From NCBI GenBank assembly GCA_903910005.1, contig CAIVXW010000452.1:1-5105 (forward strand): a DNA stretch of 5,105 nucleotides, written 5' to 3'. Below, one piece after another: positions 1 to 5,105 of the stretch. Below the pieces are notes generated by a model. That model had not been told where the DNA came from. It saw only the letters and a program-made list of their open reading frames with translations, and ran no database searches. A program made the position numbers and the translations under genes. Positions within the stretch are counted from its first letter, which is position 1. Each line of letters begins with the position of its first letter. This DNA is from an uncultured Methylococcaceae bacterium. Its GTDB lineage: Bacteria; Pseudomonadota; Gammaproteobacteria; Methylococcales; Methylococcaceae.

Positions 1-109
1 CATCGTGGCCATCTGCGGCAGCATGATGACCATGCCGGGCCTGCCGAAGATACCCGCCGCCGAAGCCATTGACGTAGACGACAGCGGACGGATCAGCGGC
101 TTGTTTTGA
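1..109 (+). CDS. fhs: Formate--tetrahydrofolate ligase, C-terminal end (partial)
   Basis: Only the last 35 codons are visible, in the frame starting at base 2 and ending at TGA 107-109. The peptide contains MTMPGLPKIPAAEAIDVD and ends in GRISGLF. This matches the highly conserved C-terminus of formyltetrahydrofolate synthetase (MTMPGLPxxPAAExIDVDxxGxIxGLF). The enzyme is cytosolic and uses ATP to join formate to tetrahydrofolate, making 10-formyl-THF for one-carbon metabolism. The rest of the gene lies left of the window, so active-site motifs cannot be checked. It converges on groEL. No strong intrinsic terminator of its own follows: there is only a 5-bp CTCTG/CAGAG pairing (125-129 with 148-152) before a T-rich stretch. 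The family call rests on a short but diagnostic tail. Confidence 0.85.
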   Translation, partial: IVAICGSMMTMPGLPKIPAAEAIDVDDSGRISGLF

Positions 110-317
110 CTACGGAATGACGCACTCTGTGTGTCCGGTTTTCGAGGCAGAGCGGCTTATTTTCGCAAAATGTGGCAGGCGTGATCGAAGCCAGGAAACA
201 CGGCGCAGGCGAAAACCTCACCGCCGTTGAATATCAGACTCGGCACCCCCTCAAATGGCGCACGGATAATGTGCCACCGCGCTTTTTGTTCGAAGCTACC
301 GCCCCCCCATTCCCGGC
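110..317. other. Intergenic region between fhs and groEL, no supported gene
   Basis: This stretch lies between the fhs stop codon and the groEL terminator. Open frames exist on both strands, but none has a plausible ribosome binding site or a recognisable product, and the minus-strand one (GTG at 348) runs through the groEL terminator hairpin. A weak pairing (125-129 with 148-152), followed by a T-rich run at about 157-163, could be a poor fhs terminator. Nothing else is apparent. Confidence 0.5.
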
Positions 318-345
318 AAAAAAAAGCCCCATCCGAAGATGGGGC
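318..345 (-). terminator. Intrinsic terminator of the groESL operon
   Basis: Read on the minus strand, a perfect 8-bp stem GCCCCATC/GATGGGGC closes on a TTCG tetraloop (an especially stable UUCG loop in RNA) and is followed by eight T residues (318-325). It begins 26 bases after the groEL stop codon and is oriented to end groESL transcription before it enters the convergent fhs gene. Stem, loop and U-tract are all seen directly. Confidence 0.93.
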
Positions 346-371
346 CACAGGGGGATAAACCGGAAACAGGC

Positions 372-1997
372 TTACATCATGTCATCCATGCCGGCACCGG
401 ACATGGGTGCCTTTTCGTTTTTGGGTAACTCGGCCACCATGGCTTCCGTGGTGAGCATGAGTCCCGCAATTGAGGCGGCATTCTGCAGGGCGTAACGGCT
501 TACCTTGGTCGGGTCAAGAATACCCAGGTCAATCATGTCGCCGTATTCGCCGGTGGCTGCGTTGTAACCGAAACTGCCTTCACCGGCCTGAATGCGGGCC
601 AGCACAACCGATGGCTCTTCACCGGCGTTGGTTACGATTTGACGCAGGGGTTCCTCAATCGCACGGCGCAGGATGTTGATTCCCACGGTTTGATCGTGGT
701 TGCTGCCTTTAAGGTCAGTCAGTCCGGCTTGCGCCCGGATGAATGCAACCCCGCCGCCCGGTACGATGCCTTCTTCAACCGCTGCCCGGGTCGCGTGCAA
801 TGCGTCTTCTACCCGGGCTTTCTTTTCCTTCATTTCAACTTCGGTGGCGGCTCCTACCTTGATGACCGCAACGCCACCGGCCAGTTTGGCAACCCGTTCC
901 TGCAATTTTTCCTTGTCGTAATCAGAGGTCGCTTCCTCAATCTGCCGACGAATCTGCTCAATCCGGCCCTGGATGGCATCGGCACTGCCCGCACCGTCAA
1001 TGAGCGTGCTGTTCTCCTTGCCAACCTGCACCCGTTTGGCCGAGCCAAGGTCGGTGAGTTCAGTTTTTTCGAGGCTCAGTCCCACTTCCTCGGCAATGAC
1101 CCGGCCGCCGGTCAGAATGGCAATATCTTCCAGCATGGCTTTGCGACGGTCACCAAAGCCCGGGGCCTTGACGGCGCAAACCTTGATGATGCCGCGCATG
1201 GTGTTGACTACCAGCGTAGCCAGGGCTTCGCCCTCCACGTCTTCGGCAACCAGCAGCAACGGACGTCCGGACTTGGCGATTTTTTCCAGTACCGGGAGAA
1301 GATCGCGGATGCTGGAAATTTTCTTGTCGTGCAGCAGGATGTACGGATGTTCAAGTTCAACCGTCATGGTGTCCTGGCTATTGACAAAATAGGGCGACAA
1401 ATAACCACGGTCGAATTGCATGCCTTCTACGACATCCAGCTCATTGACCAGGCCTGAACCTTCCTCTACGGTAATAACCCCTTCCTTGCCAACCTTGTTC
1501 ATGGCGTCGGCAATGATCTGGCCGATGTGTTCATCGGAATTGGCCGAGATGGTACCCACCTGGGCAATGGCCTTGCTGTCGGTGCAGGGTCTGGAAATCG
1601 TTTTGAGTGAGGCAACCACTGCTGCGGTGGCCTGATCGATGCCCCGCTTGATGTCCATGGGATTGGCTCCGGCGGTGACGGATTTGAGTCCTTCACGCAC
1701 GATGGCCTGGGCCAGAACGGTTGCCGTTGTGGTGCCGTCGCCGGCTACGTCAGAGGTTTTGGAAGCCACCTGCTTGACCATCTGGGCTCCCATGTTTTCA
1801 AACTTGTCCTTGAGTTCGATTTCGCGGGCGACCGAGACGCCGTCCTTGGTAATGGTGGGAGCACCAAAGGATTTCTCCAGCACGACGTTGCGTCCGCGTG
1901 GACCCAGGGTTTGTTTGACCGCATTGGCCAGAACATTCACACCGGCCAGCATGCGCTGGCGGGCGTCATCGGAAAAACGGACTTCTTTTGCTGCCAT
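372..1997 (-). CDS. groEL: Chaperonin GroEL (Hsp60, 60 kDa subunit)
   Basis: This is a full-length 541-residue group I chaperonin. It forms the double seven-membered ring that encloses unfolded proteins under the GroES lid and refolds them with ATP in the cytosol. It aligns to E. coli GroEL without visible gaps up to the tail, so residue numbers agree: the ATP-site loop GDGTTTATVLA starts at 86, and the catalytic aspartates D52, D87 and D398 are present. The family signature AAVEEGIVPGGG is intact. The ATG at 1997 follows a GAGG ribosome binding site (2007-2010, 9-nt spacing), 41 bp after groES, so the two form an operon. The C-terminal tail is unusual: it ends GAGMDDMM and is seven residues shorter than the E. 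coli tail, with no GGM repeats. Whether the genome has a second groEL copy cannot be told from this window. Confidence 0.98.
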   Translation of the reverse strand: MAAKEVRFSDDARQRMLAGVNVLANAVKQTLGPRGRNVVLEKSFGAPTITKDGVSVAREIELKDKFENMGAQMVKQVASKTSDVAGDGTTTATVLAQAIVREGLKSVTAGANPMDIKRGIDQATAAVVASLKTISRPCTDSKAIAQVGTISANSDEHIGQIIADAMNKVGKEGVITVEEGSGLVNELDVVEGMQFDRGYLSPYFVNSQDTMTVELEHPYILLHDKKISSIRDLLPVLEKIAKSGRPLLLVAEDVEGEALATLVVNTMRGIIKVCAVKAPGFGDRRKAMLEDIAILTGGRVIAEEVGLSLEKTELTDLGSAKRVQVGKENSTLIDGAGSADAIQGRIEQIRRQIEEATSDYDKEKLQERVAKLAGGVAVIKVGAATEVEMKEKKARVEDALHATRAAVEEGIVPGGGVAFIRAQAGLTDLKGSNHDQTVGINILRRAIEEPLRQIVTNAGEEPSVVLARIQAGEGSFGYNAATGEYGDMIDLGILDPTKVSRYALQNAASIAGLMLTTEAMVAELPKNEKAPMSGAGMDDMM

Positions 1998-2038
1998 TGT
2001 TTTTTTCCTCGTCTGTAAACGTACTGATTGAAACGGGA

Positions 2039-2329
2039 TCAGGCCGTAAATACGCCCATGATGTCGTCTTCACGCAGGATCAGGTACTCGATACCCTCCA
2101 CCTTGATTTCGGTGCCGGCATATTTGCCGAACAGAACGGTGTCACCGGGTTTGACATCCAGTGAACGCACCTTGCCGTTATCCAGCAGTTTGCCGTTACC
2201 TGCGGCAACCACGGTTCCCCGCACCGGCTTTTCCTTGGCGGAATCCGGGATGAGGATGCCACCGGAGGACACTTTTTCCTCTTCCTGGCGTTGAACCACG
2301 ATACGATCATTAAGGGGACGGATGGTCAT
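2039..2329 (-). CDS. groES: Co-chaperonin GroES (Hsp10)
   Basis: This 96-residue protein has the usual GroES length. It forms the heptameric cap that closes the GroEL folding chamber. The N-terminus MTIRPLNDRIVVQRQ is typical of the family. The mobile loop spans about residues 16-34 and carries the hydrophobic tripeptide I25-L26-I27, equivalent to I-V-L in E. coli, which docks on the GroEL apical domain. A longer open frame reaches up to 2389, but its extra 20 residues are unlike GroES and would be encoded by the leader hairpin, so the ATG at 2329 was chosen. No good Shine-Dalgarno sequence precedes that ATG, which is odd for a highly expressed gene. It is the first gene of groES-groEL and is probably driven by the sigma-32 promoter at 2411-2439. 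Confidence 0.97.
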   Translation of the reverse strand: MTIRPLNDRIVVQRQEEEKVSSGGILIPDSAKEKPVRGTVVAAGNGKLLDNGKVRSLDVKPGDTVLFGKYAGTEIKVEGIEYLILREDDIMGVFTA

Positions 2330-2367
2330 GATGTTAGCTTGCTCTGTTGGGTTGATGGATTGAAATG

Positions 2368-2405
2368 AAAAAACCGGGGGTAACCTCAACGAGTTACCAC
2401 CCGGT
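2368..2405 (-). terminator. Terminator-like hairpin between prk and groES, inside the predicted groESL leader
   Basis: On the minus strand the arm ACCGGGTGGTAAC (2405-2393) pairs with GTTACCCCCGGT (2384-2373), giving 12 base pairs with one bulged T. Six T residues (2373-2368) follow. The loop can pair further as CTC/GAG. Its form is that of a rho-independent terminator, and it sits 46 bases after the prk stop, so it probably ends prk transcription. It also lies just downstream of the sigma-32 -10 box, so groESL transcripts started there would carry it at their extreme 5' end. There it could act as an attenuator, a 5' stabilising stem or a temperature-sensitive structure. The structure is seen directly; its role is inferred. 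Confidence 0.85.
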
Positions 2406-2410
2406 CAGTG

Positions 2411-2439
2411 AGATGGGGAGGTGCCTTGCGGATTTCAAG
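2411..2439 (-). promoter_or_regulatory. Sigma-32 (RpoH) heat-shock promoter of groESL
   Basis: On the minus strand CTTGAAA (2439-2433) and CCCCATCT (2418-2411) are separated by 14 bases. Both boxes match the RpoH consensus (CTTGAAA, then CCCCATNT) at every defined position with normal spacing. The promoter begins 11 bases beyond the prk stop codon. Transcription should start near 2404-2409, giving groES a leader of roughly 75-80 nt. No CIRCE operator (TTAGCACTC-N9-GAGTGCTAA) is visible, so HrcA control is not indicated and RpoH control is. Confidence 0.92.
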
Positions 2440-2450
2440 GCGGCAGGGTG

Positions 2451-3323
2451 CTATTTGCGACGCCGCATCATTTCTTCCAGTATGGGACGGAAGATGATTT
2501 CCATGGCCAGGCCCATCTTGCCCCCCGGAACGACAATGGAGTTGTAACGCGACATGAACGATCCCTGCAGCATCGCCAGCAGATTGTAAAAGTTTACGTC
2601 AAATTTGGCGGGATCCTTGAAGCGAATGATGACGAAGCTTTCGTCAGCCTTGGGAATGTCACGGGCAATGAACGGATTGGAGGTATCCACCGTAGGCACC
2701 CGCTGGAAGTTGATGTCCGTTTCGGAAAATTGCGGGGTGATGATTTTCACATAGTCATCCATGCGGCGCAGAATGGTCTGCGTCACGTCTTCAGGTTTAT
2801 AGCCACGTTCGGCCGTATCGCGGTGAATTTTCTGAATCCACTCCAGATTGACAATGGGAACCACCCCCACCAGCAGGTCGACGCAGCCCGGAAGGTCGAT
2901 GTCACCTGACTTTACACCGCCGTGCAGGCCCTCGTAAAACAGCAGATCGGTTTCCGGTGGAATCGCCTGCCAGGGGGTGAAGGTACCCGGTTCGACCCCC
3001 CCGAATTTGGCCCCTTCCGTCTCATTGTGGACGTAAAAACGGTAGCGTCCCGAGCCGTTTTCACCGTACTCCTGGAATAATTCCTGCAGTTCATGGAGCA
3101 AATTGGCTTCTATGGCAAAATGACTCAGGTTGCGTCCCTGAGCCTGAGCCTCGGCGATTTTCTCCCGCATCCGCAGGCGGTCATAACGATGGTAGCTATC
3201 CCCCTCGACAATGACCGGCGTAATGTTGAGTCGGTGGAACAGATGCTCAAAGGCGCGTTTGACCGTTGTGGTGCCCGCGCCGGATGAGCCGGTAATGGCA
3301 ATGATGGGATGTTGTATGGACAC
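2451..3323 (-). CDS. prk: Phosphoribulokinase (Calvin cycle)
   Basis: This cytosolic enzyme phosphorylates ribulose 5-phosphate with ATP to give ribulose 1,5-bisphosphate, the RuBisCO substrate. The protein has 290 residues, the usual length of the proteobacterial (class I, octameric) type. The P-loop GSSGAGTT is at residues 12-19. Residues known from the Rhodobacter sphaeroides enzyme fall at the same numbers: D42 (catalytic base), H45, R49, E131, K165, R168, D169 and R173. R31 and R234, linked there to allosteric NADH activation, are also present, so NADH activation is plausible. The start is GTG at 3323, just behind a strong Shine-Dalgarno sequence. The gene is also called cbbP. It diverges from cbbR, its likely activator, and is followed by a terminator-like hairpin and then groESL. 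It looks intact and functional. Confidence 0.97.
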   Translation of the reverse strand: MSIQHPIIAITGSSGAGTTTVKRAFEHLFHRLNITPVIVEGDSYHRYDRLRMREKIAEAQAQGRNLSHFAIEANLLHELQELFQEYGENGSGRYRFYVHNETEGAKFGGVEPGTFTPWQAIPPETDLLFYEGLHGGVKSGDIDLPGCVDLLVGVVPIVNLEWIQKIHRDTAERGYKPEDVTQTILRRMDDYVKIITPQFSETDINFQRVPTVDTSNPFIARDIPKADESFVIIRFKDPAKFDVNFYNLLAMLQGSFMSRYNSIVVPGGKMGLAMEIIFRPILEEMMRRRK

Positions 3324-3329
3324 TGTGAA

Positions 3330-3335
3330 CCTCCT
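3330..3335 (-). promoter_or_regulatory. Strong ribosome binding site fixing the GTG start of prk
   Basis: The minus-strand sequence AGGAGG lies 6 nt before GTG at 3323-3321 and inside the longer purine run AAGAGAGGAGG. It supports GTG as the true start, because the next residues (SIQHPIIAITGSSGAG) place the P-loop and catalytic residues at the positions usual for the family. Confidence 0.85.
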
Positions 3336-3348
3336 CTCTTGTTATGGG

Positions 3349-3378
3349 AAAATCCCTGCATGAACCGCATGACGTCAA
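3349..3378 (-). promoter_or_regulatory. Candidate sigma-70 promoter of prk
   Basis: On the minus strand TTGACG (3378-3373) matches five of six bases of the -35 consensus. After 18 bases, GATTTT (3354-3349) is a weak -10 box; GGATTT with a 17-base spacer is an alternative. A good -35 with a poor -10 suits an activator-dependent promoter. Transcription would start near 3342, leaving a leader of about 20 nt with the Shine-Dalgarno sequence. The -35 overlaps the 8-bp palindrome TGACGTCA (3370-3377), and the spacer contains a direct repeat GCATGA (3358-3363 and 3367-3372, read on the + strand). This is a prediction from short motifs. Confidence 0.45.
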
Positions 3379-3381
3379 AAT

Positions 3382-3425
3382 CAGACCACGTTCCCTGTAG
3401 GGATACTTTATACGGGAATGGTCTG
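3382..3425. promoter_or_regulatory. Large imperfect dyad, probable CbbR operator
   Basis: On the + strand CAGACCA-CG-TTCCC (3382-3395) is mirrored by GGGAATGGTCTG (3414-3425): 12 paired bases with a 2-base interruption in the left arm. The 18-base centre contains a second palindrome partly shared with the left arm (TCCCTGTAGGGA, 3392-3403) and the direct repeat ATAC-TTT-ATAC (3403-3413). T3391-N11-A3403 fits the general LysR-type T-N11-A motif. The dyad centre is about 62 bp upstream of the predicted prk start, where LysR-type activators usually bind. It lies between the divergent prk and cbbR, so it may serve both. The symmetry is observed; CbbR binding is inferred. Confidence 0.6.
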
Positions 3426-3472
3426 CAAGGGAAACCAGTTCGTTATTCAACACCGCCCCCTTATCCATTGAG

Positions 3473-3485
3473 GTATCACAAATAC
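3473..3485. promoter_or_regulatory. Small GTAT/ATAC dyad just upstream of the cbbR start
   Basis: GTAT (3473-3476) and ATAC (3482-3485) form a perfect 4-bp inverted repeat around CACAA, with looser outer symmetry TGA/TCA (3469-3471 and 3488-3490). The same ATAC unit occurs twice in the centre of the large dyad at 3403-3413. It overlaps the place where the cbbR ribosome binding site should be, so it could be an autoregulatory site. The arms are short and chance is possible. Confidence 0.25.
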
Positions 3486-3489
3486 TGTC

Positions 3490-4455
3490 ATGAACATCAC
3501 ACTCAGACAATTGCGGGTCTTCGAGCGGGTGGCCCGCCGGTTGAGTTTTACCCGTGCCGCCGAAGAGCTTTACCTGACCCAGCCTGCGGTCTCAATGCAG
3601 ATCAAGCAGTTCGAGGACACCATCGGTCTTCCCCTGTTTGAACGCCTGGGCCGCAAAATTTACCTGACCCGGGCGGGTGAGGAACTGTATCGGGTCAGCC
3701 GCAGCATTTCCCTGCAGTTGCAGGAGGCGGAACAACTGGTGGAGGAACTCAAGGGTGCGGAAGGCGGACGACTGGCGGTATCGGTTGCCAGTACCGTGCA
3801 TTATTTTGCCATCAGTTTGCTGGCGGATTTTCGCAAACGCTATCCCAGGGTCAAGGTGAATTTCAAGATTACCAACCGCAAGGGGTTGTTACAGCAACTG
3901 GAAGACAATGAAACCGATATCGTATTGATGGGGCAACCCCCGGCAGACCAGGATCTCAACGCCGAGGCCTTTATGGATAATCCGCTGGTCATCATTGCCC
4001 CCCCGGATCATCCACTGGCCACGCAAGGCAGGATCAGTCTGGGCGATATCCAGAACGAAACCTTCATCATGCGGGAGCAGGGCTCGGGAACCCGCAATTC
4101 GGTTGAGCGATTTTTTGCGGAGAAGGGCCTGAAAATTGGCATCAGCATGGAAATGAACACCAATGCCGCCGTCAAGCAGGGGGTGGAGGAAGGCCTGGGG
4201 CTGGGCATCGTATCCATCCATACCATCATCAGGGAGTTGCAGGATCAGCGCATGGTGGTTCTGGATGTGGAGGATTTCCCCCTGATCCGGCAATGGTACA
4301 TCGTCACCCGTGCCGGTAAACGGCTGTCGGCAGTGGCCCGGGAGTTCCAGGATTTCATCCGGCAGGATGCCCACCGTTTCGTGCAGACCGACCTGATCCG
4401 TTCGGCACTGAAACGCGAGTTCATCCCGCCGTCCGCTCCTACTCCCTCACCGTAA
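3490..4455 (+). CDS. cbbR: LysR-type transcriptional regulator, CbbR family (Calvin cycle regulator)
   Basis: This 321-residue protein has the LysR-type layout. An N-terminal winged helix-turn-helix covers about residues 1-60 (LRQLRVFERVARRLSFTRAAEELYLTQPAVS with the helix-turn-helix near 18-40), followed by a linker helix and an effector-binding domain at about 90-300. CbbR-like features are the opening MNITLRQLRVF and the stretch around residues 225-275 (AVKQGVEEGLGLGIVSIHT, then VVLDVEDFPLIRQWYIV). Known CbbR proteins sense metabolites such as RuBP, PEP or NADPH and activate cbb operons. The effector here cannot be told. Divergence from prk strongly supports the assignment. ATG 3490 is used because an in-frame TGA lies 21 nt upstream. 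The only GAGG is 16 nt away, so translation initiation looks weak, as suits a low-level regulator. The 3' end overlaps the convergent gene by 17 bp. Confidence 0.9.
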   Translation: MNITLRQLRVFERVARRLSFTRAAEELYLTQPAVSMQIKQFEDTIGLPLFERLGRKIYLTRAGEELYRVSRSISLQLQEAEQLVEELKGAEGGRLAVSVASTVHYFAISLLADFRKRYPRVKVNFKITNRKGLLQQLEDNETDIVLMGQPPADQDLNAEAFMDNPLVIIAPPDHPLATQGRISLGDIQNETFIMREQGSGTRNSVERFFAEKGLKIGISMEMNTNAAVKQGVEEGLGLGIVSIHTIIRELQDQRMVVLDVEDFPLIRQWYIVTRAGKRLSAVAREFQDFIRQDAHRFVQTDLIRSALKREFIPPSAPTPSP

Positions 4456-5105
4456 CCGCCAGGTGGGTGAACGGCTGCTCCACCCGGAACAGCACGTAAC
4501 CGGCCTCCCTGTCATACAGGCTGGCACTGGTCAGGATACGCTGACCTGCGCCATCGTCCGCCACGTGTACCCAGCGCGGCAGTATGCCGCTATCCTGCCA
4601 GTTGCCCTGGTTGCGGGCAAGCAGCCGGATCTGCTTCACATCGGTTTGCGTCCCCCGGTAAGGCAGTTTGACCCAAACCGGTTGATCCAGGAAGGAGGTT
4701 GCCAGTTTGCCGTCAGGACTACGCAGCCGGATGCTGAAGGCGTCCGAGGCGATCTGCCCAAGCCCGGCACCCGCGATGGCCTGGGCCTGTGGTTCGGTGA
4801 TCTCACTGACCCCGGCTTCAAGCCGGTAACGCGACAGGATTGCGGTGCTGATGTCGCTGGCAGGGGTCACCAATGCCAGATCACGCAGCCCGAGGCCACC
4901 GTCCTCCCGGCTGTAGACCATGACTTCGCTGCTACCCAGCACCTTGCCCAGGCTGTTTCGCAGGCCCGTATCCACCATGCGCAGGCGCTGCCAGAGATCG
5001 GTCTGCATGACCCGGGCCCACTCACCGCCAGCCTGGGTAGCCGATTCCGACTTGAGGGCTGTCAGCGAGCCATCCTGCTTGGTGGCAAACAGCAATTCCG
5101 AGCTA
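4439..5105 (-). CDS. Unrecognised, probably exported beta-rich protein, C-terminal part (partial)
   Basis: The frame is open from the window edge (5104) to TAG 4441-4439, giving 221 residues; the start lies outside. A TTG at 5095 is only an internal codon, since the frame continues upstream of it as Ser-Ser-Glu. I do not recognise the family. The last 85 or so residues (from FSIRLRSPDG through VWVKLPYRG and GNWQDSGI to LYDREAGYVLFRVEQPFTHLAVTVRE) resemble the terminal beta-sandwich pattern of many secreted or surface proteins: a valine-rich strand, a 'W...G' turn, 'yd...G.v.f', then 'pFthlAV'. The region before this is polar, with no membrane segment visible. This suggests a large extracytoplasmic protein, but the N-terminus and any signal peptide cannot be seen. 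It converges on cbbR with a 17-bp overlap and has no obvious link to carbon fixation. Confidence 0.75.
   Translation of the reverse strand, partial: SSELLFATKQDGSLTALKSESATQAGGEWARVMQTDLWQRLRMVDTGLRNSLGKVLGSSEVMVYSREDGGLGLRDLALVTPASDISTAILSRYRLEAGVSEITEPQAQAIAGAGLGQIASDAFSIRLRSPDGKLATSFLDQPVWVKLPYRGTQTDVKQIRLLARNQGNWQDSGILPRWVHVADDGAGQRILTSASLYDREAGYVLFRVEQPFTHLAVTVRE

Noticed and set aside
157..348. 63-codon minus-strand open frame downstream of groEL
   Set aside because: It starts at a GTG inside the groEL terminator hairpin, has no ribosome binding site, and its product is unrecognised.
172..495. 107-codon + strand open frame after fhs
   Set aside because: It crosses the terminator and runs into the 3' end of groEL antisense; there is no ribosome binding site or homology that I recognise.
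639..1457. 272-codon open frame on the + strand opposite groEL
   Set aside because: It is antisense to a highly conserved GroEL region, its product resembles nothing known, and it reflects the codon bias of groEL on the other strand.
2330..2389. 20-residue N-terminal extension of GroES
   Set aside because: The extra residues are unlike any GroES, and the upstream ATG sits inside the leader hairpin; ATG 2329 gives the canonical MTIRPLNDR start.
2373..2405. Inverted repeat before groES as a CIRCE/HrcA operator
   Set aside because: The arms (GGTAACTC/GAGGTTACC) differ from TTAGCACTC-N9-GAGTGCTAA and the spacing is wrong; a terminator-type hairpin and a sigma-32 promoter explain the region better.
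2421..2909. 162-codon + strand open frame opposite prk
   Set aside because: It is a shadow of prk, whose catalytic residues are fully conserved on the other strand.
3346..3356. GGGA-AAA-TCCC mini-hairpin in the prk leader
   Set aside because: A 4-bp stem with a 3-base loop is too short to support a regulatory call; several GGGA units in this region may simply reflect composition.
3889..4374. 161-codon minus-strand open frame opposite cbbR
   Set aside because: It is a shadow frame of the conserved effector-binding domain of cbbR with no recognisable product.
1..5105. CRISPR arrays, tRNA/rRNA genes, insertion sequences, phage or defence genes
   Set aside because: No tandem spaced repeats, tRNA-like folds, transposase-like frames or terminal inverted repeats were seen; nearly the whole window is accounted for by housekeeping and carbon-fixation genes.

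Overview
The window comes from an autotrophic proteobacterium that uses the Calvin cycle. It carries a proteobacterial-type phosphoribulokinase (prk/cbbP), a divergent LysR-type regulator of the CbbR family, a close relative of enterobacterial GroEL, and a promoter with textbook sigma-32 (RpoH) boxes. A chemolithoautotrophic gamma- or betaproteobacterium (or Acidithiobacillia) fits best, but the species cannot be named from the sequence. RuBisCO genes are not in the window.

Layout, left to right. The last 35 codons of formate--tetrahydrofolate ligase (fhs, + strand) end at 109. A 262-base gap follows that holds little beyond the intrinsic terminator of the convergent groESL operon (318-345, minus strand). 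groEL (372-1997) and groES (2039-2329) lie on the minus strand in the order groES-groEL. Upstream of groES is a short, dense regulatory stretch (2368-2439). It holds a consensus sigma-32 promoter starting just after the prk stop codon, and directly downstream of it a strong hairpin with a U-tract. The hairpin looks like the prk terminator, yet it falls inside the predicted groESL 5' leader. prk (2451-3323, GTG start, minus strand) and cbbR (3490-4455, + strand) diverge from a 166-bp region. That region contains a large imperfect dyad (3382-3425), a candidate prk promoter and a smaller dyad just before the cbbR start. At the right edge, the C-terminal 221 codons of an unrecognised, probably exported beta-rich protein run on the minus strand and overlap the end of cbbR tail-to-tail by 17 bp.

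How the genes work together: CbbR probably controls prk from the shared intergenic region and may autoregulate. Phosphoribulokinase makes the RuBisCO substrate ribulose 1,5-bisphosphate. GroES/GroEL are the general chaperonin and are also known to fold RuBisCO, so co-orientation of prk and groESL may be functional, although the heat-shock promoter and terminator between them suggest largely separate control.

Nothing here is a clearly undescribed system. The most unusual points are the terminator-like hairpin at the 5' end of the heat-shock groESL transcript, the bulged dyad between prk and cbbR, and a GroEL whose C-terminal tail lacks the usual GGM repeats.
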